The translations under genes and the position numbers were made by a program. From Proteromonas lacertae (Eukaryota; Sar; Bigyra; Opalinata; Proteromonadidae): DNA of 29,413 bases. The stretch covers positions 1-29,413 of the forward strand of contig NGBS01000357.1 in assembly GCA_002245135.1 (NCBI GenBank), read 5' to 3'. Every line of letters begins with the position of its first letter. Positions within the stretch are counted from its first letter, which is position 1. Positions 9,131 through 18,405 of this stretch are shown piece by piece. Below the pieces are notes generated by a model. That model did no database searches, was not told the DNA's origin, and saw only the letters and a program-made list of their open reading frames with translations.

Positions 9131-10093
9131 TTATATATAATACAAACAATCTTTCATGTAACTATCATTAACAAGAAAAGTTGTATTATATAAATGTAAT
9201 TTTCTTATTTTTTCTGATATGTTAGAGTCAATTTCTAGCAATAGTGGTACATTGTATGTAGTTCTAATTAGATTAATTGCATATGATCTATTTTCGCGGA
9301 TTATTTGTCCGCCTAAGTGTAATGGTTCATGTTTTGTTGGTTTTTGAGTACTATCTGAGCAGGCGCAATAATCTGGTTTTATTGGATTAATACTTGATGG
9401 ACACATTGGTTTTTTTGTTGAAATATTGTAGTATACTTTTAGAACAGCGCTTATCCAAAAATCTTCTGATGTATAAATGGTGGGAGGTGGATATCTCCAT
9501 AAATCTCTTATCCATTTCATTTTCCCAGCCCACATATGTCCTCCATAATCATATTCAATATCTTCATTATATGTAACAGGCTGTTTAACTTTCCATATCC
9601 TTTCAGCAATAATTTCTTGAGAATTATAGTTTATTAATCTTCCCATTCTTACAGCTAGTGATCCAGAATCAACTACTCTAAGCATATTATCAAAATATTT
9701 ATCTCCCCATATAACATCGTCATCGCAAATAATAAAATATGAGTTTATAGTTTTATAAGAAATTATTGGTGCTAAAAATCTTCCATAAAAACCAGTTTGA
9801 ATTGTGGAATGTATATATGATAAATCAAAATTGCGTTTATTATTTATCCATTTATTTAATATGAATGAAGTATTAATAAAAGAACCACTTTGAAATACAA
9901 TAATATGAATTGAGCATATTTTTGTGAGTGATTGCCTTGATACTAAATTTAACTGTTTTAATAAATTGTTTCTCATAAATACTGTAAGAATAATGTATAA
10001 GTTCATTTCAACGATGTTTTCTGTTTTAAAGGTTAGAGAATAAAGCAAATATACAAATAAGTTAAAAATAATTACTAATAACAGTTTTTTCAT
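9131..10093 (-). CDS. DxD glycosyltransferase (GT-A, GT2/GT64-like)
   Basis: 320 residues with ATG at 10093. A hydrophobic anchor (residues about 3-20) precedes a GT-A domain: IILTVFMRNNLLKQL, then HIIVFQSGS, TGFYGRF, FIICDDDVIWGDKYFDNML (metal-binding DDD) and YDYGGHMWAGKMKWIRDLW. TSEDFWISA follows, with an ED at the usual place of the catalytic acid. A cysteine pair in CACS and a conserved proline-rich TKKPMCP stretch follow. The length and intact frame suggest a working Golgi enzyme. The donor is not predictable. Its start codon overlaps the stop of the upstream acyltransferase by four bases (ATGA), so the two are probably expressed in a coordinated way. Confidence 0.65.
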   Translation of the reverse strand: MKKLLLVIIFNLFVYLLYSLTFKTENIVEMNLYIILTVFMRNNLLKQLNLVSRQSLTKICSIHIIVFQSGSFINTSFILNKWINNKRNFDLSYIHSTIQTGFYGRFLAPIISYKTINSYFIICDDDVIWGDKYFDNMLRVVDSGSLAVRMGRLINYNSQEIIAERIWKVKQPVTYNEDIEYDYGGHMWAGKMKWIRDLWRYPPPTIYTSEDFWISAVLKVYYNISTKKPMCPSSINPIKPDYCACSDSTQKPTKHEPLHLGGQIIRENRSYAINLIRTTYNVPLLLEIDSNISEKIRKLHLYNTTFLVNDSYMKDCLYYI

Positions 10094-11898
10094 TTATGTT
10101 TTATATTTGTTATATGTATATTCTGTATTTTATAATTATTTCTATTGCAAATTCCTTTATATATATTATGATCATTTTCCAAACAATGAAACTTTAAATG
10201 AGAAACAGATGCATCTCTGTAAATAGTTCTTTTTAATATTAGGTTCAACAAATTATGTAAATCATTTGCTAAAATGGTTTCTACAAAAAATCCACTAAAA
10301 TGATGTTGATCCCTATATATCGGAATTCCTTTTACAACAAATACACATTTTCTTCCTTGTACTGTGTATTTATTTGTATTATAATCATAAACATTTAGGT
10401 TAATAGAGAATTTATAATCTGATAGTTTCTGAGGTGGAATAATACTACAATTTATATTAATAATACCATAACTACATTTCTTTGATAAGAGACAATTATT
10501 GGGGTTAACTTTTATTAATGGATTATCTGATATAACTAATACATTCTGAGTAATATTCTTGATATATTCTATTAATAAATATATTTTATATTTATAAGAT
10601 GTGTTTCTATATAATTGCTCCCAAAATCCAATTATAACTAAATCAAATTTATATTTTAATAAATAGCTTATTGTGTGATATTTGCTTTTATACATGTCAA
10701 CATCATTTATGTATGAATGATATAATACAATATTACATTTGTTATTATAAAATGCTCTAATAAAGTGTAAAACGTGCGAATCACCTAGTAACAATATATT
10801 AATTCTTGATTTATTTATATTGTCTACTATATCATATGAGCACATATCTTTTATAAAATAATAATCAATTTTCCTTACTGCAGTATATTTATAATCTTTA
10901 ACATACATTCTGTAAAAGATAAAAATATAGACTATATAAAATACAATAATAACTAAACCTGATATATATTTTCTAAATGGTTGTTCAATTAAATAATATA
11001 AAAAAAATGATCCTAATACTGTCACAATTATTCCCTTTTTGTTGTTGAACAGCAGTAAATTCGAATAATGAAATAAATAAATAGAATAGGATAATCTACC
11101 TATAAATCTGATGATATAGTTGGAGAATAATATATCATTATTATATTTTGAGTAATTAATTTGATATACTGTTATAGCATTTATATATACATGACAAATA
11201 ACACCAGTTTTGCTGGAAAACATTAACATAACTTGAATAATAATAAATAAATACATAAGATATCGATTTGAATAATTATTATTATTATAGTAACCACATG
11301 AACCACAACTAAATTCCCACATTCTAGAAATAACACTGTAGAATGATATAACATAATATTCTGTATAGAAGTGATAAAAAGATAAATAAGATAGAAAAAT
11401 TATGATTATATGAATAATTATAGATGTTATATTATTCAATTTTATAGTAATTACTGATATTAATGATATTAATATATAATATTGTTCTTCTACTGACAAA
11501 GACCAAAAATTAAGAATTAAATTTGTAGAAGTTTTAGAAAAATAATCATTATTATCATTAATTAACTTATAGTTGAAATAGAATAACAATGATGTAATAG
11601 AATCATACTCCAAATCAAATATTGTCTCTTTTAGATAATGTCTATTCACATATAAAACATAATATAATACAACACATTTTAATGGTATAATTCTCTTTAT
11701 TCTTTTATTAATAAACTCATTAAATTTAAAAGATTTGTATTTGCTATTTTGAATAGAGTTTACAATAAGAAATCCAGATAATATAAAAAATTGATCTACT
11801 CCTAAATATCCGTTAGGTATTAATTTTGGTGATATATGATACAAGACAATTAATAAACAAGAAAAACCTTTGACAGATTCAATAACATTAAAAAACAT
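10090..11898 (-). CDS. OafA-type membrane O-acyltransferase with SGNH domain
   Basis: 602 residues. The first half (1 to about 335) is an Acyltransferase-3 domain with about ten membrane segments: VKGFSCLLIVLYH (H21), GYLGVDQFFILSGFLI, FINKRIKRIIP and the diagnostic FWSLSVEEQYY (131-141). The second half is an SGNH esterase-like domain: ILLLGDSHVLHF (GDSH 372-375) and RDQHHFSGFF (D530, H532, H533), the catalytic Ser, Asp and His set. In bacteria such two-domain proteins move acetyl groups across the membrane and place them on O-antigen or peptidoglycan sugars. Here it presumably O-acetylates a glycan in the secretory pathway. The usual leading Arg of the first motif is Lys. It is tandem with a diverged relative 46 bp upstream. 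Confidence 0.85.
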   Translation of the reverse strand: MFFNVIESVKGFSCLLIVLYHISPKLIPNGYLGVDQFFILSGFLIVNSIQNSKYKSFKFNEFINKRIKRIIPLKCVVLYYVLYVNRHYLKETIFDLEYDSITSLLFYFNYKLINDNNDYFSKTSTNLILNFWSLSVEEQYYILISLISVITIKLNNITSIIIHIIIIFLSYLSFYHFYTEYYVISFYSVISRMWEFSCGSCGYYNNNNYSNRYLMYLFIIIQVMLMFSSKTGVICHVYINAITVYQINYSKYNNDILFSNYIIRFIGRLSYSIYLFHYSNLLLFNNKKGIIVTVLGSFFLYYLIEQPFRKYISGLVIIVFYIVYIFIFYRMYVKDYKYTAVRKIDYYFIKDMCSYDIVDNINKSRINILLLGDSHVLHFIRAFYNNKCNIVLYHSYINDVDMYKSKYHTISYLLKYKFDLVIIGFWEQLYRNTSYKYKIYLLIEYIKNITQNVLVISDNPLIKVNPNNCLLSKKCSYGIININCSIIPPQKLSDYKFSINLNVYDYNTNKYTVQGRKCVFVVKGIPIYRDQHHFSGFFVETILANDLHNLLNLILKRTIYRDASVSHLKFHCLENDHNIYKGICNRNNYKIQNIHITNIKHK

Positions 11899-11944
11899 TT
11901 CATAGGTAATATAATTATATTATTTTAGTAATGCAAATGAATAT

Positions 11945-13705
11945 TTAGAAGTTATTCTTTAATATATATGAATTATTCATAACGTGTATTTTTCTTGCAA
12001 AAGTGATCTCTTTATTGAGTTGTTGATGCAATGATAGTGTAAAACTAATAGTTAAATGATGAGCACCTATGTAAACTGAATAATTATTTACAAAAAGTAA
12101 GCATATGTAATTACTATTGCATATCCATTTAGCAGTATTGACATATATCAATTTTTTAATTTTAAAAATTGGGAATAAATTGATACTTGCATTAATGCCT
12201 AATATTGAATATTTATAATTAAAGTTATGGTTGGGATTAACAAAAACATCCTTATTGTGATATGGGATATCCTGAACTACATATAATCTATTAATCACAT
12301 GTTTTAACAAATTATGAATAAATGATTTAAATGGTAGATGTAAATCTGTATATCTCTTTAAAATACAAATACTACAATTAGCTAGATAATTTGATATAAT
12401 AATATAATTTACTTCTATCTCAGATAATGCTTTAAGTAAATAATTATGATTACAATAAACAATATAGTTAATCCAAAAATGAAAATATATTAAGCTGTAA
12501 TAAATAATATTTCTATTCTTTAATATTGGTGGAATCCATTGTATCATATGTGAATCTCCCATAAATAATATTACGTTTCTATATTTTATTGGAATAAATG
12601 ATCTAAAAGAATTTTCTATATTAGTCCATTGTACTTTTGCTATTTTTCTTGTTAAATATTCCTTTGAATATGATATAGTTTTTATTTTTCTTCTGAAGTA
12701 AATAATTAAATATGTCTCAACAATTATGAATAAAGGAATAGCTTGATAAGGATTAAGACTATGTAATATTTTATTTCTTTCTATAATAGCATATAGTACA
12801 TACGATATAATAATAGTAATAGGATATATAATAAAAGAGTTATGTTTATATATGGATTTTGAGAAATACAGAATAGGATAATGTGTTAAATATGCCGAAA
12901 AGGATATATTTCCTAATAACTGATATGTATTAGCTGATAGAAATGTATTTAGATTGCTTAATAATATAAATGAACCTATTACTAAGAAAAACACATTTGC
13001 AGGAAAAGGAAAATTTATACTTTTAGGATTGATAAATAAAATCAGAAATATATATATATATGAAGCAGTTAAAGATATATTTAAACTATTCAAATAATAA
13101 TTGGACTGATATACCATAATCCCAAAAATATACTCCCATAATCTGGCATTAATTAAATAATACACACAATTAGTATCTATTTTATAATTGAGTAAAGAAT
13201 AGGTAAAAGAGTAAAAAAATGATAAAAATTCCATTATATGATGTTTGTTTACATTTTGGCAAAGTAAAAATACTATAAAAATACCGTAATATTGTTCTTG
13301 TAAGCAAAAATACCAATAATGTAGATTTAATGACACATCTAATGAATCTCCAAAATAATCCACTGTTTTTTCATAGAAGTAGATATTTGACTTTCCTAAT
13401 ATGGATGATAGCAAATCGTTATATATAATATCTAACTTAGATTTATTAACAACATTATTTGATATGAAATAACACACCAAAAGCACAACATAACCAATAG
13501 GAATTATTCTCTTTATCCTATTATTAAAGTATATAATAACACTAATATTTGTTTTAGTTGAAAAGGAAGAACAATAGCCTGATATTAATATAAATATATC
13601 TACAGCCATAAAGCAACATCCATATATATTAGGATAAGTATGATATAAAAATATAAACAAAATAGATAATCCTCTTAATCCATTAATATCCTTTCTTATT
13701 TCCAT
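11945..13705 (-). CDS. OafA-type membrane O-acyltransferase with SGNH domain, paralogue
   Basis: 586 residues with ATG at 13703-13705. It has the same two-part plan as its neighbour: INGLRGLSILFIFLYH (R11, H22 kept), FMAVDIFILISGY, FNNRIKRIIP and HYWYFCLQEQYY. The last of these departs from the usual HFWSL-VEEQFY, with Gln in place of the first Glu. Ten or so membrane segments are followed by an SGNH domain with LFMGDSHMIQW and GAHHLTISF; the Asp usually two before the His pair is not obvious. This suggests a shifted substrate or lower esterase activity. It is the first gene of the minus-strand series, with about 140 bp before the repeat at 13847. Confidence 0.8.
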   Translation of the reverse strand: MEIRKDINGLRGLSILFIFLYHTYPNIYGCCFMAVDIFILISGYCSSFSTKTNISVIIYFNNRIKRIIPIGYVVLLVCYFISNNVVNKSKLDIIYNDLLSSILGKSNIYFYEKTVDYFGDSLDVSLNLHYWYFCLQEQYYGIFIVFLLCQNVNKHHIMEFLSFFYSFTYSLLNYKIDTNCVYYLINARLWEYIFGIMVYQSNYYLNSLNISLTASYIYIFLILFINPKSINFPFPANVFFLVIGSFILLSNLNTFLSANTYQLLGNISFSAYLTHYPILYFSKSIYKHNSFIIYPITIIISYVLYAIIERNKILHSLNPYQAIPLFIIVETYLIIYFRRKIKTISYSKEYLTRKIAKVQWTNIENSFRSFIPIKYRNVILFMGDSHMIQWIPPILKNRNIIYYSLIYFHFWINYIVYCNHNYLLKALSEIEVNYIIISNYLANCSICILKRYTDLHLPFKSFIHNLLKHVINRLYVVQDIPYHNKDVFVNPNHNFNYKYSILGINASINLFPIFKIKKLIYVNTAKWICNSNYICLLFVNNYSVYIGAHHLTISFTLSLHQQLNKEITFARKIHVMNNSYILKNNF

Positions 13706-13819
13706 ACTGTTGGTTAAAAGTTTAACTTTATCATTTAGTGTTGTAATGGCTAAGAGTAATCACTTGGAATTCTCTTTCAGGTTGATGAATAGTAGTGTAA
13801 TTAGATAATGAATAGTACA

Positions 13820-13845
13820 GGAACAAGTTGTTCCCGTAGGAACAA
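13820..13845. repeat. Three alternating copies of GGAACAA
   Basis: GGAACAA, its reverse complement TTGTTCC, and GGAACAA again lie head to head within 26 bases. TTGTTCC matches the tip of the large element at 15923. It could be a collapsed or excised terminus of that family. Confidence 0.5.
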
Positions 13846-13846
13846 T

Positions 13847-14001
13847 AAAGTTATCAAAAAAGTTTACTGCAGAGGTAGGTCATATAACAAAGTAAGTATA
13901 AAAGTAACAATTTTTCATCGAGACAAGTAAGAATATACTTTTAGTTTGTTTTAAAAGTGTCTGGTAGACAAACGGCCAATTATGACTAATGGCGCACAAC
14001 A
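13847..14001. repeat. Solo right arm of element A
   Basis: It matches about the outer 155 bp of the right arm at 340-495, including the tip GGCGCACAACA, with scattered differences. No partner left arm lies nearby. Its orientation is the one expected of the right end of an element whose left end is at the window start. Confidence 0.8.
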
Positions 14002-14031
14002 GGATATACTACAGGATATACTTATAGTATT

Positions 14032-14176
14032 TGTTGTGCGCGAGAATTTGTATTTTCAGCCTTAGGTTCAAATTTTGAGCCTTACTTTTTTTTAGCTAGT
14101 CCGATAGTTTCTAAACTTCGATATTAAACTTAATTAGGTCAAAAACATATAACTAATCTATTCTAAAAAAATTGAA
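14032..14176. repeat. Element end C with direct repeat, copy 1
   Basis: It begins TGTTGTGCGCGAG, another tip of the TGTTGT type. Bases 14058-14176 recur in the same orientation at 15248-15365 with only a few differences. They include the palindromic core TCAAATTTTGA and a T8 run. The 30 bp before it (14002-14031) separate two element tips facing away from each other. Confidence 0.7.
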
Positions 14177-14307
14177 ACCTTTTCAAGAATTTCTATTCTT
14201 TTATTTTACAATATGCTTATATTATATTGATAAAACAGAAACAATACAATTACAAAATATTCATAATATAAATTCTTTTATAATAGGAAAGAAGTATGGA
14301 TAGAGCG

Positions 14308-14640
14308 TTATATATCTATCCTCTTCATAACAGTTCTTTGTATTTTGAAGTTTATATCTTCAAGTATTTGATTTCTTTTCTGGTAAATGGATGTTTCAGC
14401 CCTTATTTTCCATATGCCAAAGATATTTTCTATTGGATTAAGAGGACTAGAGTATTTAGCATTGAATTAAAGTATATTACGTCCTTAAAGAAGCTGAATT
14501 TACACTTTTATTTTAGATCATCTAATAAGTATTTCAAGTATGTTGTAAATACATCAATACTATTTGGTTCGTAAATGGCATCACACCTGTGAAAACCTCT
14601 AACAATGGGTTTCATCTAAGTACATAGGACGAAAACTATG
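14308..14640 (-). pseudogene. IS630/Tc1-mariner-type transposase remnant
   Basis: On the minus strand the translation KYSSPLNPIENIFGIWKIRA (around 14398-14457) is the hallmark C-terminal motif of DDE_3 transposases (YSP-LNPIE-FG-WK), with the glutamate acting as the third catalytic residue. It runs on to a stop at 14308. The preceding strand VIYFNSM is in another frame, and further upstream the similarity fades. The N-terminal two thirds are absent. It is a plain DNA-transposon fossil. Confidence 0.6.
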
Positions 14641-14682
14641 TCTAGTATAGTATCTTAATAATTTAATAACTTCTGTTGCACA

Positions 14683-15232
14683 TGTTGTGAGCCGTTGAGC
14701 CGCTCTCATCATACAATTACTTTTAAAACAAACTAATATCATTTTTATCTAAGTTATAAAGAGTTATTAACAAATATATAGTTAGTTTGTCATATGACCT
14801 ACATCTGCGATATACTTTTTTATGAACTTCATTATTCTCAATATTAAACTAATTCTTTTATATTTTCTATTTTAAAGTTTCAGTCACTACTACAGTCTAA
14901 AATACATTAGTTGATATGAATAAATTACAATAATTTTAATAACAACTTATTTAAAAAAGAAATTAAAAAGCTGGCTTGAGTAAAGCTTGAACTTATTATT
15001 TCTTTTTTCTTTTTTCGCTACCTTAACATTAAAAATAGTGAATTCTATTCATATCAAATAATGTAATTTAGACTGTAGTAGTCACTGATACATTAAAAAA
15101 GTATATCACAGATGTAGGTCACATGACAAACTAACTATATATTTGTTAATAACTCTTTATAACTTAGATAAAAATGATATTAGTTTGTTTTAAAAGTAAT
15201 TGAATGATGAGAGCGGCTCAACAGCGCACAAC
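14683..15232. mobile_element. Foldback (MITE-like) element B
   Basis: About 550 bp. The left tip TGTTGTGAGCCGTTGAGCCG and the right tip ending GCGCACAAC are inverted copies, and the arms match for roughly 180-200 bp. There is no coding frame. The arms share with element A an AAACAAACTAA block and a TCATATGACCTACATCTGC block. It sits between the transposase remnant and the second copy of the direct repeat. No clear target duplication is visible. Confidence 0.8.
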
Positions 15233-15247
15233 GGGGACTTTTTTTTT

Positions 15248-15365
15248 AGCATAGGCTCAAATTTTGAGCCTTACTTTTTTTTAGCTAGTCCGATAGTTTC
15301 TAAACATCGATATTAAACTTAATCAGGTCAAAAATATATAACTAATCTATTCTAAAAAAATTGAA
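15248..15365. repeat. Direct repeat C, copy 2
   Basis: It is the same as 14058-14176 in the same orientation. It lacks the TGTTGTGCGC tip, its left edge abutting element B, so B probably replaced or inserted next to that tip. Confidence 0.75.
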
Positions 15366-15916
15366 GCTTTCTTATTTCTAATTGAAAACATAATTAATCT
15401 CTATTTTTGCATTTCGCTTTTATGTGCATAAATCAGTTATGCATTATCACTGCACTTAGGATCTCCAGTTTATTTTGTTATTAAGCTGATAATGGATGAG
15501 AAAAAAGCAAAATAAATTTCTTAACACAAGCTTTTGATTTGACAAACTATCTTGATTTTTATTTTTTGAGCCTACGCATTGTATATGCACTATATACTTA
15601 TCTAATAGGTTCTGTTATAAATTGTGAATTAACGGCTGATAATATATGGAGTTATGAAGTGAAATATGATAAAAATGACCTAAAATGTCTAAATCGAGAC
15701 GAATTCGTATTATCATATATAGTTATGTTTGTGCATCACAGGATTCAATGTTATATTTAGCAAAATATGATTTAATACTTGAATATTTGAAACAATTTCG
15801 TCTGGTTGGCTCTATAACTCTTTGTAGTTTATTCTGTAGTTACTATACTCAATATATTTAGAAAATAATAATATTTAGATAGTAAGAGTAACATTAGTTG
15901 AAATCGATATAATCAC
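15366..15916. other. No convincing gene
   Basis: It contains one open frame at 15539-15760 (+) with a non-ATG start, and I do not recognise the product. It is probably old repeat sequence. Before the element at 15923 inserted, this stretch was contiguous with 22485 onward. Confidence 0.4.
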
Positions 15917-16364
15917 AGGTATTGTTGTTCCCCGTTGAGTACAACTCCCCGTTGAGCAATTAGAGACTTTAGAAACAAACTAATTACATAATGTTATTAC
16001 TCATAATGAGTTATGAAGGGATATATATAGGTGGTCATATAACATATACAACATGTCACGATGTCAACTATTACACCAACTAGTTCACTTTTATTTCATA
16101 TTATATATGTACATATTATGCTTATTAATAATATAAATTTTTTTCAAAAAATTTCAATTGGATGATGAGATAAACAAAAAAATGTGTTGTAAATCCTGAA
16201 TTTTGTTACCCCCTTAATTATTTTTTTTTCGTTAATTTCATATGTAATTGTTTATATTTTTGTACATCTTTTAAAATTTCTTCGTAATTAAAAATAATAA
16301 ACTATATTATATAATAACTGCTTTTTCTTTTGAAATTAACTTTGGTATTGTTATAAATTTTAAT

Positions 16365-16690
16365 TAATTTTTGATATTAATATATAGATAGATGTATTAT
16401 AGTATGTGTATTACATACACATATTATAAGCTTAATACTGTTTGTCTGTACTCAATGGGATGAAATTTACTCTTTTCTCCCTGTTGAGTACAGACACACA
16501 GTATTAACTTGATACTCTCTGTATATGTTAGATACTATTAATTGTATATAAATATATATTAATATCAAAAATTACTCAAAATTTGACTGAATCTGAAACT
16601 AGATTCAGTCAAATTTTGAGTAATTTTTGATATTAATATATAGATAGATGTATTATAGTATGTGTATTACATATACATATTTTAATCTTA
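16365..16690. repeat. Nested direct and inverted repeats inside element D
   Basis: A 62-bp unit beginning TAATTTTTGATATTAATATA occurs at 16365-16426 and 16621-16682. Bases 16554-16594 and 16601-16641 form a perfect 41-bp hairpin with a 6-base loop. A second hairpin at about 16434-16508 pairs AATACTGTTTGTCTGTACTC with its near complement and includes a GTTGAGTAC motif also found in the element's terminal repeats. Confidence 0.85.
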
Positions 16691-16803
16691 ATAGGAAAAG
16701 TGAATATGAATTTATATACTTTTAATTATTTGTTATTTAAAAGTTAAATTTGTAAAACAAACAAGTTACAATAAAACATTATTATAATGAATTAATATAG
16801 ATG

Positions 16804-18051
16804 TTAGCATTTGAATCTATAGAATGATGGTTTATGCTTTTTATACCAATATAACTTTGCTTTATCATTATTATCCAATGATGCTAAAACCCTTTTTAAA
16901 TCCATTATAAAGTACGATATATTGAAAGATTCTATATGTTCCACATCTTCAATTTCCATATTCATCTTTCTTATACCTAAAAAGAACAATGCAAAATAAC
17001 CGCAGCTCTTATCACCTTTTTGTTTTAAGTTCTTTAACTCATAATCTAATGGTATTATTTTACTGCATTTATAAGAGATATCGATGTTTTCTGTGTCAAA
17101 TAATGATGTAATATCAGAGTATAAATACCTTCTATCTTGAGAGTCATGAGTATATTCTTTCATTGAATCATGGATATAACATGTAATTGATTCATTCTTT
17201 ACATATTCCACCTCCCATACTGTCCAATGATGTTCTCTGCATACTGGAATGAAATAAGTACCACTATGATGAATGGGGTGATTGGGAGCTTCACTCTGAT
17301 ATAGCACCAATGGATCTATAACATCACTATTGTCATTGTTGATAAAATGTAGTAGAAGTGTGAACTCGTCTGTATTTAACTCATAATTAGTATTCATATC
17401 ACATATTAATTTTTCACATTTACTGATGTTTCCAGCCCTTTCTTTACCTTTGTAACAAACAATCTTATCATCATACTGAAATACTTTTCTTATCTTTTTT
17501 ACAAAGCTTAAACCATGGCTATCTTGTTCTTCTTCATAAGTAATTGATGATGTTGATATTTTTGAACAATATGATTTAAAAAATGCCAAGTTCAATAAAC
17601 ATGAATTGGTATTGATTAATGTATCTATATATTCTTTAAACAAATCTCCTAATAACCTTGTGTCAACACTAATAATATTTGCACCCTTACATTTCATCAT
17701 AAATACTACCAATGAAACTATATCTGTAGCTTCTGGATGATTTGTTTCCACCTTATCAACTAATAATCTGAATTGATCTTTATCTTTACCAACTTTAATT
17801 CTGAGTTTCTCTAAATCTGTTTTATAATTACCTTTATTAGATGAGTCAATGACATGAATATACTTTATACCTTTTACTAATGTCTGATACGTTGTATAAT
17901 ACCTACTATCCGACTTAATTATATAAATATCCCTATTTTTAGTTGTTATATAGGTACCTAAACATTCATCATTCTCTAATAATAGATCAAATTGACTTCC
18001 ATAAGTATATAAATCCAATATAAATCTTACATCTATAATATCCAACTGCAT
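16804..18051 (-). CDS. Ulp1/adenain-like cysteine protease of element D
   Basis: 415 residues with ATG at 18049-18051. The C-terminal part has the C48/C5-type layout: HHWTVWEVEY (catalytic His, around residue 277), YIHDSM (Asp), then LKQKGDKSCGYFALFFLG with the Gln and nucleophile Cys350. The N-terminal 250 residues are not recognised; they include LLVDKVETNHPE and an acidic middle. In virus-like and Ginger2-type elements such proteases process element proteins or remove SUMO-like tags. It lies about 350 bp downstream of the integrase on the same strand, so the two may be co-expressed. It looks intact. Confidence 0.75.
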   Translation of the reverse strand: MQLDIIDVRFILDLYTYGSQFDLLLENDECLGTYITTKNRDIYIIKSDSRYYTTYQTLVKGIKYIHVIDSSNKGNYKTDLEKLRIKVGKDKDQFRLLVDKVETNHPEATDIVSLVVFMMKCKGANIISVDTRLLGDLFKEYIDTLINTNSCLLNLAFFKSYCSKISTSSITYEEEQDSHGLSFVKKIRKVFQYDDKIVCYKGKERAGNISKCEKLICDMNTNYELNTDEFTLLLHFINNDNSDVIDPLVLYQSEAPNHPIHHSGTYFIPVCREHHWTVWEVEYVKNESITCYIHDSMKEYTHDSQDRRYLYSDITSLFDTENIDISYKCSKIIPLDYELKNLKQKGDKSCGYFALFFLGIRKMNMEIEDVEHIESFNISYFIMDLKRVLASLDNNDKAKLYWYKKHKPSFYRFKC

Positions 18052-18405
18052 AGTTCCAATTTTATTTCTAACAGATTTAACATATTCTAATCGACTTTCT
18101 TCTAATGGTGATGATGAATCTAATTTAATATCAATTGCTCCTATAGCTATAGTTCCATAGACTGCATTTAACTTTGGCCTATGAACTATTTCATGTAATT
18201 ATTTCTTATAATCAGGATCTAATAGTCTTTTCTTTGATTGAGGATTCATCTATTATATATTAATAATAAACTTTATAATACATATAATTCATCAGCTTTT
18301 CTTTTCATTTTTTCATTTACTTCTTTTGTAACAGGTATTATTGTAAATACTGAAGATGTAGTAAGTTTAATTGCTTGGTCATCAATCCTATACAATTATA
18401 TTAAT

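Noticed and set aside
9394-9576. Plus-strand reading frame
   Set aside because: It is antisense to the well-supported DxD glycosyltransferase at 9131-10093. The frames at 6821-7012, 18574-18783, 18238-18435 and 27425-27619 were likewise rejected as lying opposite better genes or low-complexity sequence.
14296-14574. Plus-strand reading frame
   Set aside because: It lies opposite the IS630/Tc1-type transposase remnant, whose motif is on the minus strand.
14058-15365. The two direct repeats as LTRs of a retroelement
   Set aside because: They are only about 119 bp long, contain no reverse transcriptase between them, and enclose a DNA-transposon fragment and a foldback element.
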